From assembly GCA_964444975.1 (NCBI GenBank), contig CAYUJD010000007.1, positions 18,953-82,952 of the forward strand: a stretch of 64,000 bases of DNA, in the 5' to 3' direction. Numbering within the stretch: position 1 is the stretch's first letter; each line of letters opens with the position of its first letter. Below are positions 41,971-52,352 of the stretch, in pieces. The notes below the pieces were generated by a model, which was given only the letters and a program-made list of their open reading frames with translations, made no database searches and was not told the DNA's origin. The stretch is from VBAS01 sp964444975 (GTDB lineage Bacteria; Bacteroidota; Bacteroidia; Chitinophagales; Chitinophagaceae). The translations under genes were made by a program, and so were the position numbers.

Positions 41971-44013
41971 ATGTTCAGGACCGGGATGATATTTACGATA
42001 GTTGTTTTATTCCATTTCAATATTTCTTCTCAGCAACCCGGAATAGAAAGTGTATGGTCCGGCAATTTGCATTCTTTGAATGACACCTTAAGGTTGATCG
42101 GTTACCAGAGTTATGGCCGTTATTATGCCGAAATAAATCCGGATTCATCTTATGTGTATGCTGAAAAGTCGTTGCAGCTTGCAAGGCAACTGCAACTTAG
42201 AATTGATGAGGCATATGCCTTACGGGAAATCGGTTATGCGTTTTTGAATCGAGGCAACTACTCAAGGTCATTGCAGCTGAACCTTGAAGCATTGACTATT
42301 TTGAAGGATCAGGTCAGTGAAAACAATGTAATTTCCGGTGATTATCCCGGTGATGATATTCTGGCTTTTCATACTAAATCCGCATCTGCCCAGCGAAAAA
42401 GCGGAATGGGGTTTACTTATCAGAACCTTGCAATTCTCTATGCTAATTCAGGTAATTACGAAAAATCATTGCACCACCACCACCTAGCGATACATGCTGC
42501 GGAACAATCAGGAAATATTTCCCTGCAAAGTATTATTTATCTCACGCTGAACCGTGTTTATCTCAACTTAGGAAAAAAGGATTCTGCATTAATCAGTATT
42601 CAGAAAGCTTATATTCTTTCCGTACAGGAAAATTTTTACCGTTATTTCGGCAGTGTGCTTCTCAACCTGGGGCGAACATATGAAGCTTTAGGAAACCAGA
42701 CAATGGCTATTGCTTATTTCAGGGAAGCGCTGAAAGAAAGTTTGCATACCGAATATTTCCGCGGAGCCGTGGCCAGCAGCCTGCTGCTGGCAGAAGTTAA
42801 GAGCCGGCTTGGTGACCGTGACTCCGCTTATTATTTTATACAAAACGCTTTTAACGTGGCGCAGGAAATGGATGCCCCTGACCTTCTGCTCAGGATCTAT
42901 ACAGCATTAGCCCGTTTCTATACAGGTACAGGTTCAGCCGACAGTGTGGTTAAGTACCAGTCCATGATCATTAAAATAAATGACAGCCTGTTTAATGCCA
43001 AGCAAGCACAGCAATTTCAAAACATAGATTTTGAAGCCAGGCAAAGGCAACTGGAAATGGAGGCGGCGGAAAAACAATTCAAAGCCCGGCTGCAGAGAAA
43101 TATTCTCTTGGGCAGTTTGGGCACATTTTTCCTGGCTGTATTGCTTCTCTGGCGCAATGTGCGGCAACGGAAAAAATCTGCCGCCATTCTGCTGGCGCAA
43201 AAGAAAGAACTGGAAGCAACGCTGATCAATCTGAAGGCCACACAAAACCAGCTTATCCAATCAGAAAAAATGGCTTCGCTGGGCGAGTTGACCGCCGGCA
43301 TTGCACACGAAATTCAGAACCCGTTGAATTTTGTAAATAATTTTTCCGAAGTAAATAAAGAATTGATCGGCGAGATGAAAGAGAGCATGGAAAAAGGAAA
43401 TTTTGATGCGGTGAAATCCATTGCAAAAGACATTGAAGGCAATGAGGAGAAAATAATGATTCATGGCAAGCGGGCAGATGGTATTGTGAAAAGCATGCTG
43501 CAGCATTCGAGAACAAGCTCAGGGAAAAAAGAACCCACCGACATCAATGCACTGGCTGATGAATACCTGCGGCTGGCCTATCACGGGTTAAGAGCGAAGG
43601 ACAAATCCTTTAATGCAAAGTTTAAAACCGATTTTGACAACGCTATCGGTAAAATAGATATCATACCCCAGGATATTGGCCGGGTGATTCTGAATTTAAT
43701 CAACAATGCATTTTATGCAGTAACCGTAAGGAAGAGTCAACAGCAAGCGGGTTATGAGCCGGTAGTGACAGTAAGTACACTGCAATCGGGCAATAAGGTT
43801 GAAATCAGGGTGAGGGATAATGGCAATGGTATTCCTAAAAAAATAATGGATAAAATTTTCCAGCCTTTCTTTACTACCAAACCTGCCGGCGAGGGCACAG
43901 GGCTGGGGCTTTCCTTATCGTACGATATCATCACAAAAGGGCATGGGGGCGAATTGAGAGTGGTGACAAAAGAAGGTGAAGGTGCTGAGTTTATAATCAC
44001 TTTACCGGCATAA
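41971..44013 (+). CDS. Membrane histidine kinase with periplasmic TPR sensor
   Basis: 680 aa. The signal peptide (MIFTIVVLFHFNISSQ) is followed by TPR repeats (about residues 60-330; for example GFTYQNLAILYANSGNYEKSLHHHHLAI), a coiled coil, one membrane segment at about 376-397 (LGSLGTFFLAVLLLW) and a second coiled coil. The transmitter has H-box GIAHEIQNPLNF (His446), LINNAFYAV, DNGNGI and GTGLGLSLSYDI. The transmitter is very close to that of the preceding 1802-residue kinase, at DNA level too (CTGAATTTAATCAACAATGC is shared exactly), so the two are duplicates joined to different sensors. No cognate regulator is adjacent on this strand. Confidence 0.88.
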   Translation: MFRTGMIFTIVVLFHFNISSQQPGIESVWSGNLHSLNDTLRLIGYQSYGRYYAEINPDSSYVYAEKSLQLARQLQLRIDEAYALREIGYAFLNRGNYSRSLQLNLEALTILKDQVSENNVISGDYPGDDILAFHTKSASAQRKSGMGFTYQNLAILYANSGNYEKSLHHHHLAIHAAEQSGNISLQSIIYLTLNRVYLNLGKKDSALISIQKAYILSVQENFYRYFGSVLLNLGRTYEALGNQTMAIAYFREALKESLHTEYFRGAVASSLLLAEVKSRLGDRDSAYYFIQNAFNVAQEMDAPDLLLRIYTALARFYTGTGSADSVVKYQSMIIKINDSLFNAKQAQQFQNIDFEARQRQLEMEAAEKQFKARLQRNILLGSLGTFFLAVLLLWRNVRQRKKSAAILLAQKKELEATLINLKATQNQLIQSEKMASLGELTAGIAHEIQNPLNFVNNFSEVNKELIGEMKESMEKGNFDAVKSIAKDIEGNEEKIMIHGKRADGIVKSMLQHSRTSSGKKEPTDINALADEYLRLAYHGLRAKDKSFNAKFKTDFDNAIGKIDIIPQDIGRVILNLINNAFYAVTVRKSQQQAGYEPVVTVSTLQSGNKVEIRVRDNGNGIPKKIMDKIFQPFFTTKPAGEGTGLGLSLSYDIITKGHGGELRVVTKEGEGAEFIITLPA

Positions 44014-44015
44014 TT

Positions 44016-45695
44016 TTACTTGCTTATCATTTCTTCGGCGCCGGTCCAGTTGTCGGGCATGCCTTCGTTTAAAAACTTCAGGGCGTTTTCCATAAACCGT
44101 GTCGCAGTGTAATCTTCTGTATCGGCAGTAAGTATTTGCTGAAAAAGGTGAATGGCATTTTCGAACCGCTGCTCGTGGTAGCACTGCATGGCTTCAATAA
44201 AAAGCGGGTTTGTTTTCATTTTTTTCTGCAATTCATGATGGCTGTACCCGTTGATGCAGTCGTATATCGTAAGCAGGTTGTGCTTGCCTTTCAACCGTAC
44301 ACTGCCCAGGTGCCTGAACTGGTAATTGTCTTTCTGCGATATCAGCCGCAGCGTGTCGCCGCTCAGCAGCAGCGGCGATTTGTAATATTTCGTCAGGCTT
44401 TCAATTCTGGCAGTGGTGTTTACGGTATCGGAAATGGTGGCGGCGTCCATACGGTGTTCATCGCCGGTAATGCCCATGATGAGCGGGCCGGTATGCATGC
44501 CGATTCCAGCTTTTATTGGCTGAAGTCCGCTCGCATTCCTTTCTTCGTTTAGTTTAAAAACAGCTTTCTGCATTTCAATGGCTGCTTTCAGCGCATCATC
44601 AGGGCTTTCAGGAAAAATGGCCATGATGGAATCGCCGAGGTACTGGTTTATAAAGCCATTGTGCGAACGGATGAGGGGACCCAGCCGGGCATTGAAGGAG
44701 GAAACAAACCGGAAATTTTCTTCCGGCGTCATTTTTTCTGACAACGTGGTAAAGTCGCGGATGTCGGTAAACAGTACCGTTACAATTTTCTCTGCCTGGT
44801 CACCCAGCCGCACATCGGTAATGACTTCTTTACCAAGTGAACGAATAAATTCATTGGGCACAAATTTTTTGGTCACTTCATGGATGCGCAGAATGGCTTC
44901 TTCCCGTTCCCGCACTTCCCGGATATTTTTTTCATACAGCATGGCGCTTTCAATGGCGGCGGATGATTGTAAGGCAAGGGTAACAAGCAGTTTCAGGTGT
45001 GCAGCGGAAAACTGTTCAGCTTCGATGCCGGCGAGAATGATGGCGCCCATAATGCGGTGTTTTACCTTCATGGCTGCATACATCATGGATTGCACCGGTG
45101 CTTCCACAATTCTTTTTTCTTTCAGTTTGGTGAAATCATTTATAATCTCACTCTGGCCACTAAGCCCGATGCGCAGCAGCAGCCCGGGATTGTTCCTGAT
45201 GTTTTCGCTGTTGAAAAGTAATTCACCCTGTGCAGCGGGTACTTGCAGTTCTTTTTTTTCTTCATCCCACAATATTAATACACCGCTATGCGCCGGTATG
45301 GAATGCATGGCCTGCTGCAGCGTGATGCAGGCAATCATGTCGGGCTCGATGGTTTGCGAAAGTTTTTCTGAAAAATTGAAAATAACATTGATTTCCTGGT
45401 ACAGGTTCAGCACTTCGGTACCCAACTTTTTTTTCTCCGATTCTTTTTGCGCCAGTTGCTCCAGCAGGCGGGCCACCAGCAAACCGGACCCGTGACCTTT
45501 TACCCAGCCCAGCGTTTCCCCATCCAATACTACCGGGAACGATGCGTTTGCATTTTCAAATGCATTGCCGAGTAAAATTTTTCCTTCATTATCTTCAATC
45601 CGGCATTCGGCATTAGGCTGGCTGATTAACTGGATAATAACAGCCGCTGTTTCATTTTTTTTGCCAACAATATTTTTCAGACTGATTCCTGCCAT
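44016..45695 (-). CDS. GAF-domain class III adenylate/guanylate cyclase
   Basis: A 559-residue cytosolic protein. An N-terminal small domain (about residues 1-75) and a coiled coil lead to a GAF domain (about 100-260, QPAQGxLL-like VPAAQGELLFNS). A class III cyclase domain (about 290-475) has metal aspartates in FTDIRDFT (Asp311) and YLGDSIMAIFP (Asp355) and the ISDTVNTTARIESL transition-state loop. The last 60 residues look TPR-like (ALKFLNEG). It makes cAMP or cGMP; specificity is not resolved here. Its stop lies 2 bp from the stop of the convergent TPR kinase. It shares a strand and direction with the receiver protein upstream. Confidence 0.87.
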   Translation of the reverse strand: MAGISLKNIVGKKNETAAVIIQLISQPNAECRIEDNEGKILLGNAFENANASFPVVLDGETLGWVKGHGSGLLVARLLEQLAQKESEKKKLGTEVLNLYQEINVIFNFSEKLSQTIEPDMIACITLQQAMHSIPAHSGVLILWDEEKKELQVPAAQGELLFNSENIRNNPGLLLRIGLSGQSEIINDFTKLKEKRIVEAPVQSMMYAAMKVKHRIMGAIILAGIEAEQFSAAHLKLLVTLALQSSAAIESAMLYEKNIREVREREEAILRIHEVTKKFVPNEFIRSLGKEVITDVRLGDQAEKIVTVLFTDIRDFTTLSEKMTPEENFRFVSSFNARLGPLIRSHNGFINQYLGDSIMAIFPESPDDALKAAIEMQKAVFKLNEERNASGLQPIKAGIGMHTGPLIMGITGDEHRMDAATISDTVNTTARIESLTKYYKSPLLLSGDTLRLISQKDNYQFRHLGSVRLKGKHNLLTIYDCINGYSHHELQKKMKTNPLFIEAMQCYHEQRFENAIHLFQQILTADTEDYTATRFMENALKFLNEGMPDNWTGAEEMISK

Positions 45696-45737
45696 ATTAT
45701 TTGAGGGTATTCATAAGGGGGTAAAATATCGAATGTC

Positions 45738-46121
45738 TCAGTTGTCAATCCCTAAAACCTCTTTTGCTTTGTTAAGCAACACTTCGGGGTCAAAGGGTTT
45801 GGTCATATAAATATCGGCGCCCACTTCCTGTCCTTTCTGCCGGTCCAGTTCCTGTCCCTTGGCAGTAAGAATGATGATATAGACATCGTGCAAAGCCAGT
45901 TCTTTTTTAACTTTTTTGCACACATCCATGCCGTTCATCTTCGGCATCATCACATCCAGGAAAACGAGGTTGGGTTTTTCAGTCTGTATCAGTTCCAGCG
46001 CTGCCTGACCGTTGTCGGCAGTTAAAAACTCAACGCCTTCATCTTCCAGTTCTTCCAGCGTTTGGCCTATCAGCATGCGGATATGTGCTTCATCATCCAC
46101 TATCAGTATTTTTTTATCCAT
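45738..46121 (-). CDS. Single-domain response regulator (receiver)
   Basis: A 127-residue CheY-like receiver with ILIVDDEAHIR (acidic pair Asp9, Asp10), phosphoacceptor Asp56 in VFLDVMMPKMNG, the IIILTAKG switch threonine and YMTKPFDPE lysine. It has no output domain. It lies between the hybrid kinase upstream and the cyclase downstream on one strand with short gaps (37 and 42 bp), so the three form a likely operon. It could relay phosphate from the hybrid or cytoplasmic kinases. Confidence 0.92.
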   Translation of the reverse strand: MDKKILIVDDEAHIRMLIGQTLEELEDEGVEFLTADNGQAALELIQTEKPNLVFLDVMMPKMNGMDVCKKVKKELALHDVYIIILTAKGQELDRQKGQEVGADIYMTKPFDPEVLLNKAKEVLGIDN

Positions 46122-46158
46122 ACTTTTTCAGTTAAGCCTTTTAAGTGATTTATTTTTT

Positions 46159-49100
46159 TTACTGGTAAACAAGAAACAAAACATTTTCCAGCCCTTTTTC
46201 AAAGCGCAGGGTCTGCACAATATCCTGCTTCCCGCTGAGCAATGAATTAATGATTATAATATCCGGCTGGTTGGCTACCGCTTTTTCCACCAGTTCTTTC
46301 CCGTTCGACTCCGTCACGGCATATCCTTTTGTTTTCAGCACATCGGTAAGTGTGTTTACCGTCGCGGAATCTTCATCCACAATCATCACTTTCTTTTTCG
46401 ACTTGCCCTGCTCCAGCAGGCTGCCGATTTCATTAAACAAAATTCCCGTGTCAATGGGTTTCGTGAGGTAGCGGTCAACACCAATACGGAATCCTCTTGC
46501 TTTATCCTGTACAATGGATAGTACGATGATGGGTATGTCCATTGTCTGCGGATCATTTTTCAGCACAGCAGCCACATCAAAGCCATTCATTTCGGGCATC
46601 ATGATGTCGAGAATGATGAGGTCGGGCCGATTGGCTCTCACTTTGGCCAGCGCTTCTTTACCATTTGTTGCTTCTTCAATCAGGTAACCGGCATCACCCA
46701 GTTCCTGCTGCAGCAGCGAGCGGATGGAATCATCATCATCCACTACCAGCACACGGGCTATTTTGCCGTTTATGCTAAGTTGCGACTGCACCACCTGCTC
46801 TTTTAGTCTTTTTACCAGGTCGTCGAGGTGCAAGGGTTTTGGCGCTGCAGTTTTCTTTACCGGCAAAGCAACGGAGAAAGTGCTGCCTTTGCCCAGTTCA
46901 CTTTCGAGCCATATGCGGCCGCCATGATGTTCTATTATTTCTTTACAAATGGGAAGGCCCAGCCCCGTGCCTTTGGGTTTGTCAGTAAGCGTATCGCCCA
47001 CCTGCTTGAACTGTTCAAATACAGCAGCATGGTCTTCGGGAGCTATACCAATGCCGGTATCGGTAATGCTGGCAATGATTTCATCATCTTTCTGAAACAC
47101 CCGGCATGTCACTTTTCCTTTGGGCGTAAATTTTACCGAGTTGGAAATAAGATTTACCATCACCTGTATCAGCTTATCCCGGTCGCCGGTGATATCGGGA
47201 ACTTTTGATTCAATATTTTTTTCCAGCACCAGGTTTTTGTTTTCAAATAATGCGGTGGTGGCGGCGATGGCTCTCTCGGCAATTTCGGGCATCGAAACTG
47301 TTTCCATATTCCATTCCATTTTGCCGGCTTCAATTTTGGCCAGGTCAAGCACATCGTTTATGAGGTGGGTGAGGCGTTCGCCTTCCGATACTACCACTTT
47401 CAGGTTTTCAGAAATCTGCTGAATGGTTTTTTCTGTTTTGGGGTCGGAAGTATCAGTGACCGGAAAAATTTTTTCATCCAGACGTTTTTTAATGATTTTG
47501 GCAAAGCCCAACACTGAAGTGAGCGGTGTTCTCAGTTCATGACTTACGGTGGAAAGAAAAGCGCTTTTGGCATCGTTTGCTTTTTCGGCTGCCTTGCGTG
47601 CCGATTCAGCTTCTGTTTTTGCCACCTGTACTTCGTCAAACAGTTTTGCTTTCCGCAGAGCCACGCCCACCGATGCAGCAATGGTGCTCAGCAGGCGCAG
47701 GTCATCATCATTGAAGCGGTTTTCATGTTCGGTGCTTTGCACACTCAGCACACCGATTACTTCGTCGCCTACCGGTATGGGCACACCCAGATAAGATGCG
47801 GCAGGAATACCAATTTGCTGAATTCCCATTTGTGCACGGAGCTCCTGTAAATCTTTATTAATCAGCAGCGGCTTTCCTTGCAGTATTATTTTTGAAGTAA
47901 GACCCTCGCCCAGGTGCAGCGGCGCCATGTTATCGCCATACTGGTAAGGAAAATGAATGATTTTAGTTTTCGGGTCGAGTATGGCCAGGTAAACTATGTT
48001 GGCTTTAAAGAGCTGGCGCAGCTGTTCACCCACCAGTTTTATCAGCTCATCCATGTTCAGTTGTGAAGCAAGTCCCTGGCTGATGTGGTTAACCGTGCTT
48101 AGTTCATTGGCTCGCTGCTTGGCTTCACCCAGCAGGCGGTGGGTTTCATCAAAGAGCCGTGCATTTTCCAATGCCACACTCATACTGTTAGTAAGGGTAG
48201 TAAGCAACCGGAGATCGGATTCAGTAAATGCATTTTCTTTCTCTACATTCTGCAGGCTTACCGAACCCCTTACCACATCGCCGACAATCATGGGTACAAA
48301 CAAAGCTGATTTGGGCGGAAGACCTTTGCTTACTCCGGTGCCGCCGTATTTCCTTGCGGTTTCCAGGTAGTTATTATTGATAAGCAAGGGTTGTTTGGTT
48401 TGAATAAGAAGTTTGTTTGCCCAGATCAGCGGTCGCGGATTGCTGTAAAGACGCTGACCTTTTTCAATTGCATACTGCCAATGTTCTGTTTCGGTTCGGT
48501 TATCAAATGTGCGGATGAGTACGGTTTGTGTATCGAAGAGTTCACAAATGCGGTTGCCTACCAGGTCATAAATCGCCTGCATGTTCATTTCACGAACCAG
48601 GCCTTCCTGCACACTGTTGATCACGGCAAGTTCGGCAGTGCGTTGTTCAGTTTCTTTCAGCAGGCGGTTGGTTTCATCAAAGAGCCGTGCATTTTCCAGC
48701 GCCACACTCATGCTGTTGACCAAAGTGGTTAACAGGCGGACATCTGAATCGGGAAAAGCATCTTCTACATCAAGGTTTTGCAGGCTGATAACACCGGTAA
48801 CTTTTCCGCCGGCAATCATGGGAACCATCACCAGCGATTTAGCGCCCTGCCCGATCATCACAGCCTGGTCATATTTTTCTCTTTCCTGTTCTACGTTTTT
48901 ATTAATCACAAGCGGCCTGGCGGTCTCTATTACATGTTTTCTGAATCCCTTCAGCGGTCGCCGTCCTAATAAAGTCCTGTCCCCTTTTTCGTAGGTGTAG
49001 CGATCTTCAATCTGGCTGCTGGTTTCGTCATAAGTAACTATATCAATTACCTGGGCATTGAATATCTTTCTTATCTTTTCACCCACCAGGTCGTAAATAG

Positions 49101-52100
49101 CCTGCATATTCAGTTCTTTAGCCAGGCCTTCCTGCACGCTGTTGATAACGGCCAGTTCCGCGGTACGTTGTTCGGTTTCTTTCAGCAGTCGTTTGGTTTC
49201 GTCAAACCGTTTGGCGCTTTCCAGTGCCACACTCATGCTGTTGGCAAGGGTAGTGAGCAGGCTGATGTGCGAGTCGGTGAAAGCATGTTCTTTGTCCAGG
49301 TCCTGCAATGAGATCATGCCGGTCACTTCATTTCCGGTGATAAGCGGCATCCATATCGCCGATTTGGGCTGTTCGCCATGAATAACCCTGCTATTGAATT
49401 CGACACTCTTTTGCGCAAGGTTTTCATTGATCAACAGGTACTGACCCGTATCAATCACATGTTTTCTGAATCCAAAAGGCTCCCACTTGCCAACAAGAGT
49501 GCGGTCGCCTTTTTCATAGGAATAGCGGTCTTCCAGCAGGTTGTTTTTCCTGTCGTAAGTAACAATATCAATTACCTGGGCATTGAATATCTGCCTGATT
49601 TTTTCGCCTACCAGTTCGTAAACCGCATCTATATCCAGCTGCCTTACCAGGCCTTCCTGCACGCTGTTGATAACGGCTAGTTCTTCCACACGATGGCTGA
49701 GTTCATGCGTTCTTTGTTCCACCAGTTTTTCCAGTTCGCGGTGTTTTTCATGCAACTGACGGGTGCGCCAGCGTACGATGGCGTATATAACAGCAGCAGC
49801 AGCAAATGCATAAAGCAGGTAAGCCCACCAGGTGGCATACCATGGTGGTAACACGATAAAATTATAGCTGGCTTCCTGGCTTTCAGTATCGTAAATGTTT
49901 TTTGCTTTTACCCGGAAAGTGTAAGTGCCGGCAGACAGGTTGCCGAATTCGCGGTAGTTCTGTTTGTTCCAATCGCTCCAGCTTTTATCACGGCCTTCAA
50001 GCCAGGTAGAAAACAAGGTTTCGTTTTCCATCTTAAAGAAAGGTGCAGAAAACTGGAAACGGACCGTATTCCATTTATGTGAAAATGAAACATGGTCCGT
50101 CAATAATTGAAAACCGCTATAATAAACAGAATCTTCATTGAGATGAATGCCACGAATGATGGTTCGGAAGGCACCGCCTGCGGTTTCATCAAGATTGCCG
50201 TCGTAGCGGATGATGCCTTCACGGCCGGTGAACCACACTACCGGGTTACCGTTTTTATCCACGGTGGGTTCAATATTCCAAACGGGGTAATTTCTTCCCA
50301 GTTCCCGGAACGGCGCATCAATAAATTTCAGGCTTCCGTCTGTTGAAGGAATTTTTACAAATACTCCTGTGCCCAGTGATGCCCAAATGCGACCCCATTT
50401 ATCAGTTGCCGGGTAAGAGGTGGCATCGGAATTAAAATCAATATATTTTTTTATAAACGCTGAGGTATCTCTGAAAAAGCGGTTTTCTTTTTCTGAAAAA
50501 GTAAATACGGAATCATTGGCGGAGGCGAAATAAAGTTTGTTATCAAAATCTGTAATCACCACATATTTCCGCGGCAGTCCCTGGTTATAATTAAAGACTT
50601 CCACTTCTGCCTCCGGCAGGCTGAGCTTGTCATTGATTTTTTTGGGTTTTACCAGTTTTAGTTCACCTGAATTATCACCTTCTATCCATAAATAACCCTG
50701 TTTGGTTTCGTGGAAACGGCCATTAGAACTGAATAAATCATCCCTGAATGATTCCACCTGGTAGGTGCCGGTGGAGGGAGTGTATCGTATCAGGACCAGC
50801 CCGCTTCGCAACGATGCATAAAATAGTGTGGTGTCAATTTTGGAACGTAAAAGCAACTGCAGGTGGAAATCATAATTAATACCCGGGATGACAGGAACTG
50901 CTTTTCCACCGGTTAATTTTAATAAACCCTTTTCAGCGCCACTGACCAGGTAATCTTTTCCATTCTTAATAAAGTATGCTACCTGTCCGCTGGTGCCGGC
51001 CACCTGCTGAAAACGGCCGGTGGATTTATTCAGCATGAAAACACCGTTGTTGGTGCCGGCATATATGGTATCATTGAAACTGCCGACAACGAAAACGGTT
51101 TTTGCAGGCAGGCCAAAAGTTTCATTATAATAAGTGAGGGAAGAGCGAAGATCAAATTTTGCAATTCCATTGAACAGCGACAGCCAGAGATTGCCGCGGC
51201 TGTCTTCAAACACATGATCCACCGAATTATCCTGTAACCCCACCGATTTATCAAACCGCTGAACCAGTTTGCCGCTGCGGTCAATGATCACCATCCCGTT
51301 GTTGAAAGTATTGATGGCAAAATACCCGTTGCTTAAAACAAGACCGCCGTAAAGACTTGTATTAAAAATGAAGGGATCCGCTTCGGTTTTGAATGGGGTG
51401 AAATCTTTTCCATCGTATATAAACAAACCCTGCGTTCGTGTGCCGATAAGCATCCGGGTATCATCATAAGGCAGCATGGCGTAGATGCGTTCATTGGCAA
51501 ATTTTTCACCATTGGGCACTACGTAGAAACTATCATTTTTTAAAACACATAATCCCCTTGTCCAGATACGGCAATAATAATTTCCCTGCACCACATCGCC
51601 CACATGAAAACCTTCTTTGCTTTCCAGCACCTTGATGGTTTGGCCATCCCAGATAAAAATTTTATTGTTGGTACGGTAAAAAATTTTCCCGTCAAACTCA
51701 TGGGTTTCCCATACTTCGGCAAACACCCTGTGCTTTTCGGGAATTTTATTTTTCAGTGAAACAAATTCAGGTTTGCCTTTTTTACCCGGAGTTAAATAAC
51801 CAATGTCGCCGTTTGTAGAAACATAAATTTTCCCGTCTTTACCTTTTGCCAGGCTTCTTGTTTCATCGTTGCCGGGCGGTCTCACCAGTTCCCATCGCTG
51901 GCCATCATAAATTATTATCCCGTTGGCATTGGCAAAATACATTACCCCCATGCTGTCTTCTTCGGCCCACCAGTTCACCCCGCCCGCATTATAGTCCTGG
52001 TAGCGGTAATTGGTGATAAAAGGAAGCCCTTTCGGGTTATCCTGTGACCAAATGTTTATCGGGCCGGTAATGAAACAGCTGATCAGTACGCAGTATAATA

Positions 52101-52128
52101 AATAAAAACAGGCTTTGCTCTTTTTCAT
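46159..52128 (-). CDS. 1989-residue hybrid histidine kinase: beta-propeller, four GAF, kinase, two receivers
   Basis: The start at the ATG at 52128 gives a signal peptide (FYLLYCVLISCFITGP). The periplasmic part (about residues 30-750) is a two-component-regulator propeller (EDSRGNLWLSLFNGIAKFD) closed by a Y_Y_Y domain (FSTWLEGRDKSW). A membrane segment (about 760-783) precedes four GAF domains (about 815-1500), each opening with ELAVINSVQEGL-type linkers. The HisKA has VSHELRTPL (His1530), then the HATPase, receiver 1 (Asp1841, LDIMMPEMNG) and a truncated receiver 2. In receiver 2 the phosphoacceptor is Asn1961 (IIIINSLLSG) and the protein ends before the conserved lysine, so it is probably not phosphorylated. 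It resembles a hybrid two-component system without a DNA-binding output. Confidence 0.9.
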   Translation of the reverse strand: MKKSKACFYLLYCVLISCFITGPINIWSQDNPKGLPFITNYRYQDYNAGGVNWWAEEDSMGVMYFANANGIIIYDGQRWELVRPPGNDETRSLAKGKDGKIYVSTNGDIGYLTPGKKGKPEFVSLKNKIPEKHRVFAEVWETHEFDGKIFYRTNNKIFIWDGQTIKVLESKEGFHVGDVVQGNYYCRIWTRGLCVLKNDSFYVVPNGEKFANERIYAMLPYDDTRMLIGTRTQGLFIYDGKDFTPFKTEADPFIFNTSLYGGLVLSNGYFAINTFNNGMVIIDRSGKLVQRFDKSVGLQDNSVDHVFEDSRGNLWLSLFNGIAKFDLRSSLTYYNETFGLPAKTVFVVGSFNDTIYAGTNNGVFMLNKSTGRFQQVAGTSGQVAYFIKNGKDYLVSGAEKGLLKLTGGKAVPVIPGINYDFHLQLLLRSKIDTTLFYASLRSGLVLIRYTPSTGTYQVESFRDDLFSSNGRFHETKQGYLWIEGDNSGELKLVKPKKINDKLSLPEAEVEVFNYNQGLPRKYVVITDFDNKLYFASANDSVFTFSEKENRFFRDTSAFIKKYIDFNSDATSYPATDKWGRIWASLGTGVFVKIPSTDGSLKFIDAPFRELGRNYPVWNIEPTVDKNGNPVVWFTGREGIIRYDGNLDETAGGAFRTIIRGIHLNEDSVYYSGFQLLTDHVSFSHKWNTVRFQFSAPFFKMENETLFSTWLEGRDKSWSDWNKQNYREFGNLSAGTYTFRVKAKNIYDTESQEASYNFIVLPPWYATWWAYLLYAFAAAAVIYAIVRWRTRQLHEKHRELEKLVEQRTHELSHRVEELAVINSVQEGLVRQLDIDAVYELVGEKIRQIFNAQVIDIVTYDRKNNLLEDRYSYEKGDRTLVGKWEPFGFRKHVIDTGQYLLINENLAQKSVEFNSRVIHGEQPKSAIWMPLITGNEVTGMISLQDLDKEHAFTDSHISLLTTLANSMSVALESAKRFDETKRLLKETEQRTAELAVINSVQEGLAKELNMQAIYDLVGEKIRKIFNAQVIDIVTYDETSSQIEDRYTYEKGDRTLLGRRPLKGFRKHVIETARPLVINKNVEQEREKYDQAVMIGQGAKSLVMVPMIAGGKVTGVISLQNLDVEDAFPDSDVRLLTTLVNSMSVALENARLFDETNRLLKETEQRTAELAVINSVQEGLVREMNMQAIYDLVGNRICELFDTQTVLIRTFDNRTETEHWQYAIEKGQRLYSNPRPLIWANKLLIQTKQPLLINNNYLETARKYGGTGVSKGLPPKSALFVPMIVGDVVRGSVSLQNVEKENAFTESDLRLLTTLTNSMSVALENARLFDETHRLLGEAKQRANELSTVNHISQGLASQLNMDELIKLVGEQLRQLFKANIVYLAILDPKTKIIHFPYQYGDNMAPLHLGEGLTSKIILQGKPLLINKDLQELRAQMGIQQIGIPAASYLGVPIPVGDEVIGVLSVQSTEHENRFNDDDLRLLSTIAASVGVALRKAKLFDEVQVAKTEAESARKAAEKANDAKSAFLSTVSHELRTPLTSVLGFAKIIKKRLDEKIFPVTDTSDPKTEKTIQQISENLKVVVSEGERLTHLINDVLDLAKIEAGKMEWNMETVSMPEIAERAIAATTALFENKNLVLEKNIESKVPDITGDRDKLIQVMVNLISNSVKFTPKGKVTCRVFQKDDEIIASITDTGIGIAPEDHAAVFEQFKQVGDTLTDKPKGTGLGLPICKEIIEHHGGRIWLESELGKGSTFSVALPVKKTAAPKPLHLDDLVKRLKEQVVQSQLSINGKIARVLVVDDDDSIRSLLQQELGDAGYLIEEATNGKEALAKVRANRPDLIILDIMMPEMNGFDVAAVLKNDPQTMDIPIIVLSIVQDKARGFRIGVDRYLTKPIDTGILFNEIGSLLEQGKSKKKVMIVDEDSATVNTLTDVLKTKGYAVTESNGKELVEKAVANQPDIIIINSLLSGKQDIVQTLRFEKGLENVLFLVYQ

Positions 52129-52352
52129 ACAGCAGTTCGAATAAAGGCGTTCATAGCTTTTCTGCACGGAAAAAATGGCTGTTTTCAGTTGTACGGAATG
52201 GAGAATTTCAACCGGAAGGAATCAGTCTTTAAATTTAGATAATTTATTCCGAAATAAATAAAGTAAATTGATTGGAAAGAAAAAAAATGACTCCCGGCTA
52301 TTTCGTTCAGTTGTTGGCGCTGTGCCATTGTGAATATAAATGGATGATGATA

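Noticed and set aside
44578..45495. 305-codon frame antisense to the GAF-cyclase
   Set aside because: Serine-rich shadow of the cyclase coding strand; no homology seen.
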